A DNA stretch of 64,000 bases from UBA1447 sp964627535 (GTDB lineage Bacteria; Bacillota; Clostridia; Oscillospirales; Acutalibacteraceae). Below the pieces are notes generated by a model. That model worked only from the letters and a program-made list of their open reading frames with translations, ran no database searches and was not told the DNA's origin. Each line of letters starts with the position of its first letter. Position 1 is the first letter of the stretch. Of this stretch, positions 44,694 to 52,872 are shown piece by piece. A program made the translations under genes and the position numbers. The stretch is from assembly GCA_964627535.1 (NCBI GenBank), contig CAZVJW010000002.1:1-64000 (forward strand), given 5' to 3'.

Positions 44694-46550
44694 ATGATGA
44701 ATGATTTTTTACCCATTACAGTAAAAGATACTTTAAACAGAGGATGGGAATACGTAGATTTTGTTTTTGTAACAGGCGACGCATATGTTGATCATCCGAG
44801 TTTTGGAACGGCTATAATTACAAGAGTTTTAGAAGCTGAAGGTTATAGGATTGCCGTTCTTGCCCAACCGGAATTAAACAAAAATGTCTTTTCGCAGTTT
44901 GGCAGACCTAAACTTGGTTTCTTAGTAACTTCAGGAAATATAGATTCAATGGTATCCCATTATACTGTTGCTAAACGAGTTCGCAGCGAAGATAAATTTT
45001 CACCGGGCGGTCAAACAGGAAAACGTCCGGATAGAGCTGTCATAAAATATTGCAGTATTATTCGCAGTGTATTTGGAGATATACCAATTATTATTGGCGG
45101 AATTGAGGCGTCACTGCGCAGATTTGCACATTACGATTATTGGGATGATAAAATAAGACCATCGATTTTGCTTGATTCAGATGCCGATTTACTTGTCTTT
45201 GGAATGGGAGAAAACCAAATATTAAATATTGCTCGCCGACTTAACACCGGAGAGAATGTTTTATCAATAAGAGATATTAAAGGAACCTGTTATGTGGTTG
45301 ATGTACATGATTCACCTTTGACCGGAGTTGAATGCCCATCATATAAAAATGTTATTTCAAATAAAAGAGAGTATGCAATTTCATGCCGGATACAACAGGA
45401 CGAAAACGATCATATACGAGGTAAATTGGTTAAGCAACGACATGAAACAAAAATGCTTGTTCAAAATCCGCCGATGCCACCCTTGACATCAGCTGAACTT
45501 GACCGTATATATGCTTTTCCGTACATGAGAACGTTTCATCCGTGTTATGAAACCCAAGGCGGAATTCCCGCACTTGAAGAAGTTGAGTTCTCAATAACTC
45601 ATAACAGAGGGTGCTTCGGCGCATGTAATTTCTGTTCTCTTGCTTTTCATCAGGGAAGATCTATAACGTGCAGGAGTAAAGACTCTATAGTTGCTGAATC
45701 AAAATTACTTTCTGAAAGTAGTGGGTTTAAAGGTTATATTCACGATATAGGGGGACCTACAGCAAATTTTCGACAACCATCCTGTGAAATTCAACTAACA
45801 AAAGGGTTATGTAAAGGCAAAAAATGCCTTGCCCCCGAACCGTGTCCTCAACTGAAAGTCAGTCATGCCGAATATCTGAACATATTAAGAACTGTACGGT
45901 CAATACCCGGGATTAAAAAAGTTTTTATACGCTCAGGAATAAGATATGATTATCTTCTTGAGGATAAAGATGACAGTTTCTTTATTGAACTAGTTCAGCA
46001 TCATATCAGCGGTCAGTTAAAAGTAGCACCGGAACATTGCTCTGCTGCTGTTCTTGATTATATGGGTAAACCTCATATTGAAGCATATTTGAAATTTTCA
46101 AAAAAATATTTTAATCTTTGCAAAAGAAACGGCAAAGAGCAGTATCTTGTCCCATATTTAATTTCCTCGCATCCCGGAAGTACTCTTAAAGATTCGGTTG
46201 AACTTGCTGTATTTTTAAAAAATCAAAAAATCAGACCTGAACAAGTTCAGGATTTTTATCCGACTCCCGGAACAATTTCAACGTGTATGTTTTACACCGG
46301 GCTTGACCCTTATACGCTGAAAGAAGTTTATATTGCCCGATCTGCCCATGATAAAGCTTTGCAGAGAGCACTTTTACAGTATTTTAATTCCTGCAATACT
46401 AAGCTTGTTGAAGAAGCATTACGCAGAACAGGCCGAACAGATTTGATTGGAAATGGAGAAAAATGCCTGATCCGTTCAAAACAAAATTCTATATACTCTG
46501 TTAATACTCAAAAAAGAAGAGCTGATAAATATGCAGATAAAAAAATCTGA
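44694..46550 (+). CDS. YgiQ family radical SAM protein
   Basis: A 618-residue protein. A YgiQ-type N-terminal domain (about 1-290) precedes the radical SAM core with C-FGA-C-NF-C (near residue 308). Further cysteine clusters (GLCKGKKCLAPEPCPQ) lie downstream and may bind a second Fe-S centre. The reaction is unknown; only a UPF0313 family name exists. Start is one of two ATGs at 44694/44697 after AAAGGA. The end overlaps the next gene by 20 nt. Confidence 0.92.
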   Translation: MMNDFLPITVKDTLNRGWEYVDFVFVTGDAYVDHPSFGTAIITRVLEAEGYRIAVLAQPELNKNVFSQFGRPKLGFLVTSGNIDSMVSHYTVAKRVRSEDKFSPGGQTGKRPDRAVIKYCSIIRSVFGDIPIIIGGIEASLRRFAHYDYWDDKIRPSILLDSDADLLVFGMGENQILNIARRLNTGENVLSIRDIKGTCYVVDVHDSPLTGVECPSYKNVISNKREYAISCRIQQDENDHIRGKLVKQRHETKMLVQNPPMPPLTSAELDRIYAFPYMRTFHPCYETQGGIPALEEVEFSITHNRGCFGACNFCSLAFHQGRSITCRSKDSIVAESKLLSESSGFKGYIHDIGGPTANFRQPSCEIQLTKGLCKGKKCLAPEPCPQLKVSHAEYLNILRTVRSIPGIKKVFIRSGIRYDYLLEDKDDSFFIELVQHHISGQLKVAPEHCSAAVLDYMGKPHIEAYLKFSKKYFNLCKRNGKEQYLVPYLISSHPGSTLKDSVELAVFLKNQKIRPEQVQDFYPTPGTISTCMFYTGLDPYTLKEVYIARSAHDKALQRALLQYFNSCNTKLVEEALRRTGRTDLIGNGEKCLIRSKQNSIYSVNTQKRRADKYADKKI

Positions 46551-47484
46551 TAAATATAAAATAAAAATTTATCTTTTCTTCTTTGTTACATTTGTTGTTT
46601 CTTGCTTATTTATTTCATTAGCGCCTATTCTTAATATGCCGAGCAGTATTCCCGCGTGGTCGGATATTTTCAATCTAACGGATTTAAGGAACAATTCAAA
46701 TGCAAATAATCAGCCACTTTCTGTCCACTTCATTGATGTCGGTCAAGGCGACTGCATTTTCGTAAATACTGCTCACGGCAATATTTTAATTGATGCTGGC
46801 GGACCCGGGAATTCAGATACTATAATTAGATACCTGCGCAATCTTAATGTAGATAAGCTTGATTATGTTGTCATTTCTCACCCTGATTTGGATCATATCG
46901 GCAGTATGCCGGAAGTAATTGATGCTTTAGATGTTAAAAATATTATTATGCCTTACATTGAAAAACAAAATCTGCCAACGACAATTATTTTCAAAAAATT
47001 GTTAATATCAATCAGTAAAATGAACATAAATGTGTTGCCTGCAAATCCTGGAATTTGTTTTACTTTTGGGAATATTATTACAAACATTATTGGACCTGTA
47101 TCAACAAATGACGAAATGAATAATATGTCGGTTGTTATTAAGATAGAGTTTGGTAATAATTCATTCCTATTAACAGGTGATGCCGAGACTGAGGAAGAAA
47201 ACGAAATACTTGCAAATGAAAATGTATTAAAAGCAGATGTACTGAAGGCGGGACATCATGGCAGTGAAAACTCATCTGGTACTGAGTTTTTAGCTTCGGT
47301 TTTACCAGAATATGTTATAATATCTTGCGGAAAAGATAATTTATTCGGGCATCCTAATGCTGAAACGCTAAATAGATTTAAACGAATAGATGCAAAAGTA
47401 TTAAGAACGGACCAATGCGGAACTATTGTTATTGGCAGTGACGGTGAAAAATTAACTGTTTATTGTGAATCAGATGGAGATTGA
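46531..47484 (+). CDS. Membrane-anchored metallo-beta-lactamase-fold hydrolase (ComEC C-terminal type)
   Basis: A 317-residue protein with an N-terminal transmembrane/signal-anchor helix (about 12-33), so the catalytic domain is probably outside the cell. The MBL domain begins with VHFIDVGQGDCIFV and has an intact SHPDLDHIG metal motif, then LLTGDAE and KAGHHGS. It resembles the C-terminal nuclease-like domain of ComEC. An extracellular nuclease or phosphodiesterase role is plausible but unproven. It overlaps ygiQ by 20 nt and is 3 nt from a DUF3006 gene. Confidence 0.9.
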   Translation: MQIKKSDKYKIKIYLFFFVTFVVSCLFISLAPILNMPSSIPAWSDIFNLTDLRNNSNANNQPLSVHFIDVGQGDCIFVNTAHGNILIDAGGPGNSDTIIRYLRNLNVDKLDYVVISHPDLDHIGSMPEVIDALDVKNIIMPYIEKQNLPTTIIFKKLLISISKMNINVLPANPGICFTFGNIITNIIGPVSTNDEMNNMSVVIKIEFGNNSFLLTGDAETEEENEILANENVLKADVLKAGHHGSENSSGTEFLASVLPEYVIISCGKDNLFGHPNAETLNRFKRIDAKVLRTDQCGTIVIGSDGEKLTVYCESDGD

Positions 47485-47487
47485 AAA

Positions 47488-47712
47488 ATGGTAATATTAA
47501 CTATAGACCGGTTTGAAGATGATATAGCTGTATGTGAAAAAGAGGACTGCACTATTGTTAATCTTCTGCGGGATAAATTACCAAACGGTGTTCGTGCAGG
47601 AAATGTTTTAATGCTTTTTGACGATGGCGAAATAAAAATAAATGTTGATGAGGAGATACGACGGAAAAAAATAGTATTCAAACTATTCAGCAATATGTAT
47701 AACTGGAAATAA
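47488..47712 (+). CDS. DUF3006 small protein
   Basis: A 74-residue protein matching the DUF3006 pattern: an IDRFEDDIAVCE start, a central KLPNGVRAGNVL segment and a charged C-terminus. Function is unknown. Family members are repeatedly found beside ComEC-like MBL proteins, as here, suggesting a partner or regulator. It is cytoplasmic by sequence while its neighbour's catalytic domain looks exported. Confidence 0.82.
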   Translation: MVILTIDRFEDDIAVCEKEDCTIVNLLRDKLPNGVRAGNVLMLFDDGEIKINVDEEIRRKKIVFKLFSNMYNWK

Positions 47713-47826
47713 TTATTTTTATCTTATATGCTCGATAAACGAAAATATGTATTGTTAATTCATAGGTACATTTCAACTTCGGTTAGTATAATATACTCAG
47801 ATACAATTATTTAAGGAGGTTGAACC

Positions 47827-48861
47827 ATGAACATTAAAAGCAAACAAATAGTTTTCAGCGCAAATACTGAGGGATATTTTGTTTTTAGAATACCTGTGAT
47901 TATCAAATCTTTAAGCGGAAAATTGTTAGCTTTCTGCGAAGGAAGAAAGAATTCGGCTGCCGATAACGGCAGGATTGACATTGTCATGAGACGGAGTAAT
48001 GACTGCGGAAATACGTGGGGTAAATTGCATATTTCAATATCGGATGGTATTAATACTTGTGGCAATCCTTGCCCAATAGTTGATAGGGAAACAGGCGCGA
48101 TTTGTTTAGTATATTGTAAAAATTTTGCCTCAGACAATGAGGAACAGATTTTATCGGGACAAAAACTACCAAGAAGTATATGGAGAACTTTCAGTTATGA
48201 TGATGGATTGACTTGGACAGAACCTGAAAAAATAAGCTCTCAGGTTCGTTTAGATAGTTGGACATGGTATGCAACAGGACCATGCCATGGTGTGCAAACT
48301 TTAAGCGGCAGATATATAATACCGTGCAATCATGCTGAACTTGATAACATACCTCGTAATGTTACGAGATCGCATATTATATACAGCGATGACAAAGGAA
48401 AAAATTGGGAAATTGGAGGTATGTGTGATTGGCGTACAAACGAAGCCTGTATTGCCGAAACACATGCAGGACTATACATTAACATGAGGAGCAGATTATT
48501 CGGGGCCTTTAGGGCATATGCCGTTAGCAAAGACGATGGTTTAACTTTCAGTGAATGCAAATATTCTGATGTATTGGTTGATCCGTATTGCCAGGGAAGT
48601 ATAAAAGAATACAAAAACGGTATTTTATTTTGCAATGCGTCATCAGAAGCAAAAAGAGAAAATTTAACGCTGAGATTTAGTGATGATTCCTGGAAATGCT
48701 GGAAGCAAAGTCTTTTGCTTGAACGTGATTTTGGGGCATACAGTGACATTGCAATAAATGATCGAGGCAATGTTTTGGTTTTATATGAAGGAATGCATAA
48801 AAACCGTTATGATTGTATTATTTTATCTGTAATTGAAATTGATGAGGTGAATGCTAAATGA
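47827..48861 (+). CDS. Sialidase-fold (GH33-like) six-bladed propeller protein
   Basis: A 344-residue sialidase-superfamily protein. The FRIP motif gives R21 of the arginine triad. Four Asp-box repeats (S-N-D-CGNTW, S-Y-D-DGLTW, S-D-D-KGKNW, S-K-D-DGLTF) mark a beta-propeller. There is no signal peptide or membrane segment, so it should act in the cytoplasm, unlike most bacterial exo-sialidases. Substrate could be sialic acid or another sugar. AAGGAGG is a strong ribosome binding site. No nan genes are nearby. A TATAAT at 47787-47792 without a good -35 may be its promoter. Confidence 0.82.
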   Translation: MNIKSKQIVFSANTEGYFVFRIPVIIKSLSGKLLAFCEGRKNSAADNGRIDIVMRRSNDCGNTWGKLHISISDGINTCGNPCPIVDRETGAICLVYCKNFASDNEEQILSGQKLPRSIWRTFSYDDGLTWTEPEKISSQVRLDSWTWYATGPCHGVQTLSGRYIIPCNHAELDNIPRNVTRSHIIYSDDKGKNWEIGGMCDWRTNEACIAETHAGLYINMRSRLFGAFRAYAVSKDDGLTFSECKYSDVLVDPYCQGSIKEYKNGILFCNASSEAKRENLTLRFSDDSWKCWKQSLLLERDFGAYSDIAINDRGNVLVLYEGMHKNRYDCIILSVIEIDEVNAK

Positions 48862-48963
48862 AATATCTGAATAATTAATATTTTGATATTGATAGAGGAT
48901 ATGTTGTGATATTAACTAAAATTAATACAACATATTGAGTTTAGTGTATGATTATGTAGATTT

Positions 48964-48983
48964 GTTTGAAACATCATTCAAAC
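48964..48983. repeat. 7-bp inverted repeat just upstream of the pur promoter
   Basis: GTTTGAA (48964-48970) and TTCAAAC (48977-48983) are perfect reverse complements around ACATCA and end 2 nt before the -35 of the purE promoter. Position suits an operator, or the end of the upstream transcript. No purine-riboswitch core is visible in this 190-nt gap. Confidence 0.4.
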
Positions 48984-48985
48984 TA

Positions 48986-49014
48986 TTGATATTTCATTTT
49001 AATTCAAATAAAAT
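48986..49014 (+). promoter_or_regulatory. Promoter of the pur operon
   Basis: TTGATA (48986-48991), 17-nt spacer, TAAAAT (49009-49014). A start near 49021 gives a short leader of about 32 nt, leaving no room for a riboswitch. A second TATAAT at 49030-49035 is too close to the ribosome binding site to be useful. Confidence 0.6.
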
Positions 49015-49052
49015 ATAGCTGTTGATTACTATAATTTAAGGGGGAAAAGGTA

Positions 49053-49562
49053 TTGAAGAAAGTTGCTGTAGTTATGGGTAGTGATAGTGACCTTGTAATA
49101 GTAAATGAAGCGCTAAAAACACTTCAAGAACTTAGCATTGATTTTGATGTTCGTGTAATTTCTGCGCACAGGACACCTTTGGTTGCACAGGAATTCGCAT
49201 CAAATGCTTCACACAATGGTTTTGGCGTGATTATAGCTGCCGCAGGTAAAGCTGCACATTTAGCCGGTGTGTTGGCCTCTTACACATGTTTGCCTGTCAT
49301 TGGTGTTCCTGTTAAGTCGGAAACCTTAGATGGATTAGATGCATTACTGGCAACTGTTCAGATGCCTGCAGGTGTTCCGGTTGCAACTGTTGCGATTGAC
49401 GGTGCAAAAAATGCTGCAATTCTTGCTGCTCAAATTTTAGCTGTAAGTAATGACGAGCTTGCATGTAAACTTGCAGAAATGAAATTACAAATGGCCGGCA
49501 GTGTTGTAAAATGCGATTCTGATATTCAGAGGAAAATTGATATTTTGAACAATACTAAATAA
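49053..49562 (+). CDS. purE: N5-carboxyaminoimidazole ribonucleotide mutase PurE
   Basis: A 169-residue purine enzyme moving the carboxyl group to give CAIR. GSDSD (near residue 9), SAHRTP and AAGKAAHLAGVLA are conserved. No purK is adjacent, so it could be a class II enzyme that carboxylates AIR directly, or purK is elsewhere. TTG 49053 is the start; AAGGGGG and AAAGG lie before it. It is first in the pur operon. Confidence 0.95.
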   Translation: MKKVAVVMGSDSDLVIVNEALKTLQELSIDFDVRVISAHRTPLVAQEFASNASHNGFGVIIAAAGKAAHLAGVLASYTCLPVIGVPVKSETLDGLDALLATVQMPAGVPVATVAIDGAKNAAILAAQILAVSNDELACKLAEMKLQMAGSVVKCDSDIQRKIDILNNTK

Positions 49563-49582
49563 TTACGATTAGGGGAAATAAT

Positions 49583-50614
49583 ATGGATAGTTACAGCAAG
49601 AGTTATGAAGAAGCTGGTGTAAATGTTACTGAATCATATCGCGCTACCGAATTAATTAAAATTCAAGCAGAACGGACTAAAATCAAAGGTGTGCTTTCGG
49701 GAATAGGCGGTTTTGGCGGACTCTTTAAGCCTGATTTAAAGGGAATGGAATCTCCGGTTTTTGTTTCTGGAACCGATGGTGTGGGGACAAAACTTAAAAT
49801 TGCGTTTTTAATGAATAAACATAATACAATCGGAATTGACTGTGTTGCAATGTGTGCTAATGATATCGTTTGTTCCGGTGCAATGCCGCTATATTTTTTA
49901 GATTATCTTGCAGTAGGAAAGCTGAAACCTGAACGTGTTGAAGAAATTGTTAAAGGTGTTGCAAATGGATGCATAGAAGCAGGATGTGCTTTGATTGGTG
50001 GAGAAACAGCAGAAATGCCAGGCTTTTACCCGGCAGATGAGTACGATATTGCGGGATTTTGCGTAGGAATTGTGGAAGAATCTAAAGTTATTAACTGCAA
50101 TTTAGTTAAAGAAGGTGACGCGTTAATAGGAGTTGCGTCATCAGGGGTTCATTCAAATGGATTTTCATTGATTCGTAAAGTCTTCAATGTTACAGAAGAG
50201 AGACTTAAATTTTATGTTAATGATTTTGGCAAGACACTTGGTGAGGAACTGTTAACACCTACTAGAATTTATGTAAAATCCTTGTCAGCACTTTTGTCTG
50301 CTGTTCAAGTCCATGGAATATCACATATTACCGGAGGCGGATTTTATGAAAATATTCCGCGTATGCTGCCTGAAGGACTTTGTGCTGTTGTGGAGAAAAA
50401 TAAAATACCGCAAAAACCGATATTTAATCTTATTAAAAAAGAAGGAATATCTGAAAGAGATATGTACAATACATTTAATATGGGTTTAGGGTTATGTATT
50501 GCTGTCGAAAATGATCAAGCAGATGAAGCAGTAAGAATTCTCAGAAAAAACGGCGAAGAGGCCATGGTAGTGGGTCAAGTTAAACTGGGAGAAAAGGGAG
50601 TGACTATATGCTAA
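49583..50614 (+). CDS. purM: Phosphoribosylformylglycinamidine cyclo-ligase
   Basis: A 343-residue AIR synthetase that closes the imidazole ring using ATP. The GIGGFGGLFKPDLKG loop, SGTDGVGTKLKIAF, the ATP-binding GGETAEMPGFY and ITGGGFYENIPR are intact. Its stop overlaps the purN start by 7 nt (ATGCTAA). Confidence 0.96.
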   Translation: MDSYSKSYEEAGVNVTESYRATELIKIQAERTKIKGVLSGIGGFGGLFKPDLKGMESPVFVSGTDGVGTKLKIAFLMNKHNTIGIDCVAMCANDIVCSGAMPLYFLDYLAVGKLKPERVEEIVKGVANGCIEAGCALIGGETAEMPGFYPADEYDIAGFCVGIVEESKVINCNLVKEGDALIGVASSGVHSNGFSLIRKVFNVTEERLKFYVNDFGKTLGEELLTPTRIYVKSLSALLSAVQVHGISHITGGGFYENIPRMLPEGLCAVVEKNKIPQKPIFNLIKKEGISERDMYNTFNMGLGLCIAVENDQADEAVRILRKNGEEAMVVGQVKLGEKGVTIC

Positions 50615-51237
50615 GGGAGCAAAACAGTATCAATATAGCTGTTTTGGTTTCAGGCAATGGAACGAATCTTCAGGCGTTGATTGATGCCGAATCAAATGGA
50701 AAACTCGGAAACGGAAAAATCGTTTATGTTATTTCGAGTAAAGCAGAAGCATTCGCACTTAAGCGTGCAGGAAAGGCAGGCATTAAATACGAAATAATTG
50801 AAAGAAAAGAATATTCCGACATCGAAGATTTTAATAATGCTTTATTATCAGCTCTGCAGAGATGCGGAGCTGAACTTGTTGTTTTGGCAGGATTTATGTC
50901 AATATTAGGAGAAAAAATCATAAAGCAATATGAAAATAAAATTATAAATGTTCATCCGTCACTTATACCGTCATTTTGCGGGAAAGGTTATTATGGATTA
51001 AGGGTTCATGAAGAAGTATTAAAAAAAGGCGTAAAAGTTACAGGCGCAACAGTTCATTTTGTAAATGAAATTCCTGATGACGGGGATATAATTCTGCAAA
51101 AGGCAGTTAAAGTATTAGATAATGATACATCTTTAAGCCTTCAGAAACGTGTTATGAAGCAAGCTGAATGGAGAATATTACCTGAGGCGGTTGAAAAGAT
51201 ATGTCAAAGAATGGCTGATAAAAAAGAGATTAAATAA
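50608..51237 (+). CDS. purN: Phosphoribosylglycinamide formyltransferase
   Basis: A 209-residue enzyme transferring a formyl group from 10-formyl-THF to GAR. VLVSGNGTNLQALI at the N-terminus, the NVHPSLIPSFCGKGYYG loop with catalytic His, and GATVHFVNEIPDDG with catalytic Asp are present. The substrate folate pool links it to the 5-FCL gene at 4.4 kb. It overlaps purM. Confidence 0.96.
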   Translation: MLREQNSINIAVLVSGNGTNLQALIDAESNGKLGNGKIVYVISSKAEAFALKRAGKAGIKYEIIERKEYSDIEDFNNALLSALQRCGAELVVLAGFMSILGEKIIKQYENKIINVHPSLIPSFCGKGYYGLRVHEEVLKKGVKVTGATVHFVNEIPDDGDIILQKAVKVLDNDTSLSLQKRVMKQAEWRILPEAVEKICQRMADKKEIK

Positions 51238-51250
51238 TGGAGGGCTTATT

Positions 51251-52801
51251 GTGAAAAAAAGAGCAATAATCAGTGTTTCGGAAAAAACTGGCATCGTGAA
51301 TTTTGCCAAAGAACTTATAAATTTGAAATATGAAATTCTTTCAACAGGCGGAACCGCAAAAGTACTAACAGATGCAGGTGTTAAATGCACAAGTGTTTCT
51401 GATATAACCGGCTTTCCGGAGTGCCTTGACGGTAGGGTTAAAACTCTTCATCCGGCAATACATGGCGGCATTCTTGCCATGAGAAGCAACCCTGAACATA
51501 TGAAACAGATTGCTGAACTGAATATTGATCCAATAGATATAGTATGTATTAACCTTTATCCTTTTAAACAGACAATTTTAAAAACGGATGTGTCTCTGGA
51601 AGAGGCTATTGAGAACATAGATATAGGCGGCCCTGCTATGCTGCGAGCTGCGGCAAAAAATTGGCAGGATGTTGCTGTTGTTGTTAATCCATCGGATTAT
51701 GATTCAGTAATTTCAGAGTTAAAGAATTCAGGTAAGATAAGCAAAGAAACAAAATTTCGCCTTGCAGGGTTAGTGTTTGAACATACTGCTCAATATGATG
51801 CTCTTATTAATAATTACTTACGGACACAAAGAGGGGAGACTTCCATGCCTCAGAATCTTACCCTTACTTTTGAAAAAGTCCAGGAAATGCGTTACGGTGA
51901 GAATCCTCATCAGAAAGCTGCTTTTTATCGAGAGGTTGGAGCGGATTCAAATACAATTGCCTATGCTAAACAGATTCATGGAAAGGAACTATCATATAAC
52001 AATATAAATGATGCAAATGGAGCACTTGATGTTATTAAAGAGTTCGGCTTTGAATATCCCGTTGCAGTTGCTCTTAAACACGCAAATCCATGTGGAGTTG
52101 GTATAGGGCGTGATGTTTATGAAGCATATATAAATGCGTATGAAGCAGATAAAGTTTCTATTTACGGAGGTATTGTTGCGTTAAATCGTGAAGTTAATGG
52201 AAAAACTGCCGAGGAACTTGCAAAGACGTTTCTTGAGATTATCATAGCACCTTCTTTTTCTGACGAAGCAGTTGAAATATTGTGCCAAAAGAAGAATATC
52301 AGACTTTTAATTTTACCGGAAATTGCTGCTCCAAATAAACCGGGTTGCATGGACATGAAGAAGATTGCAGGCGGTTTACTTGTTCAGCAACTAGATACAG
52401 AACTTTTTAATGAGGACGATATAAAGTGCGTAACAAAGCGGGAACCTACTGAAAATGAAATGAAGCAGCTTATGCTTGCGTGGCGTGTGGTAAAGCATGT
52501 AAAGTCAAATGGAATTTGCCTTGTTAATGGGAATATGACTGTTGGGGTCGGCCCGGGACAAACGAATAGAATAACTGCTTTAAAATTAGCTATAAATTAT
52601 GCTGGTGATAAAGCAATTGGGTCTGTAATGGGAAGTGATGCTTTTTTTCCATATGCCGATTGTATTGAAGCGGCAAAGAATGCAGGAATAACTGCAATTA
52701 TTCAGCCCGGAGGTTCTATTCGTGATGATGATAGTATAAAAGCTGCAAATGAAGCTGGAATTGCTATGGTTTTCACCGGGATGAGACATTTCAAACACTA
52801 A
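51251..52801 (+). CDS. purH: Bifunctional AICAR formyltransferase/IMP cyclohydrolase
   Basis: A 516-residue enzyme catalysing the last two steps to IMP. The N-terminal IMP cyclohydrolase domain (about 1-195) starts with ISVSEKTGIVNFA. The formyltransferase domain has RYGENPHQKA, the SYNNINDANGAL motif and ALKHANPCGVG with the catalytic Lys-His. GTG 51251 is spaced 6 nt from GGAGGG and gives the normal length; the ATG at 51191 is inside purN. Confidence 0.96.
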   Translation: MKKRAIISVSEKTGIVNFAKELINLKYEILSTGGTAKVLTDAGVKCTSVSDITGFPECLDGRVKTLHPAIHGGILAMRSNPEHMKQIAELNIDPIDIVCINLYPFKQTILKTDVSLEEAIENIDIGGPAMLRAAAKNWQDVAVVVNPSDYDSVISELKNSGKISKETKFRLAGLVFEHTAQYDALINNYLRTQRGETSMPQNLTLTFEKVQEMRYGENPHQKAAFYREVGADSNTIAYAKQIHGKELSYNNINDANGALDVIKEFGFEYPVAVALKHANPCGVGIGRDVYEAYINAYEADKVSIYGGIVALNREVNGKTAEELAKTFLEIIIAPSFSDEAVEILCQKKNIRLLILPEIAAPNKPGCMDMKKIAGGLLVQQLDTELFNEDDIKCVTKREPTENEMKQLMLAWRVVKHVKSNGICLVNGNMTVGVGPGQTNRITALKLAINYAGDKAIGSVMGSDAFFPYADCIEAAKNAGITAIIQPGGSIRDDDSIKAANEAGIAMVFTGMRHFKH

Positions 52802-52837
52802 TATAGTTCTGGTTTGGATCTAATATAATTAAAGTAC

Positions 52838-52872
52838 GGAGGATAGGCGAAATATACGCCTGAAATATTATG
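52838..52872 (+). promoter_or_regulatory. Split ribosome binding site of purD with intervening hairpin
   Basis: A perfect GGAGG (52838-52842) lies 27 nt before the purD ATG, too far for normal use. Between them AGGCG (52845-52849) pairs with CGCCT (52857-52861) around a 7-nt loop. Folding leaves 2 + 8 = 10 unpaired nt, a workable spacing. No other Shine-Dalgarno or in-frame start is available. Confidence 0.6.

Noticed and set aside
48862..49052. Possible purine riboswitch before purE
   Set aside because: No conserved aptamer core seen, and the best promoter leaves a leader of only about 32 nt.
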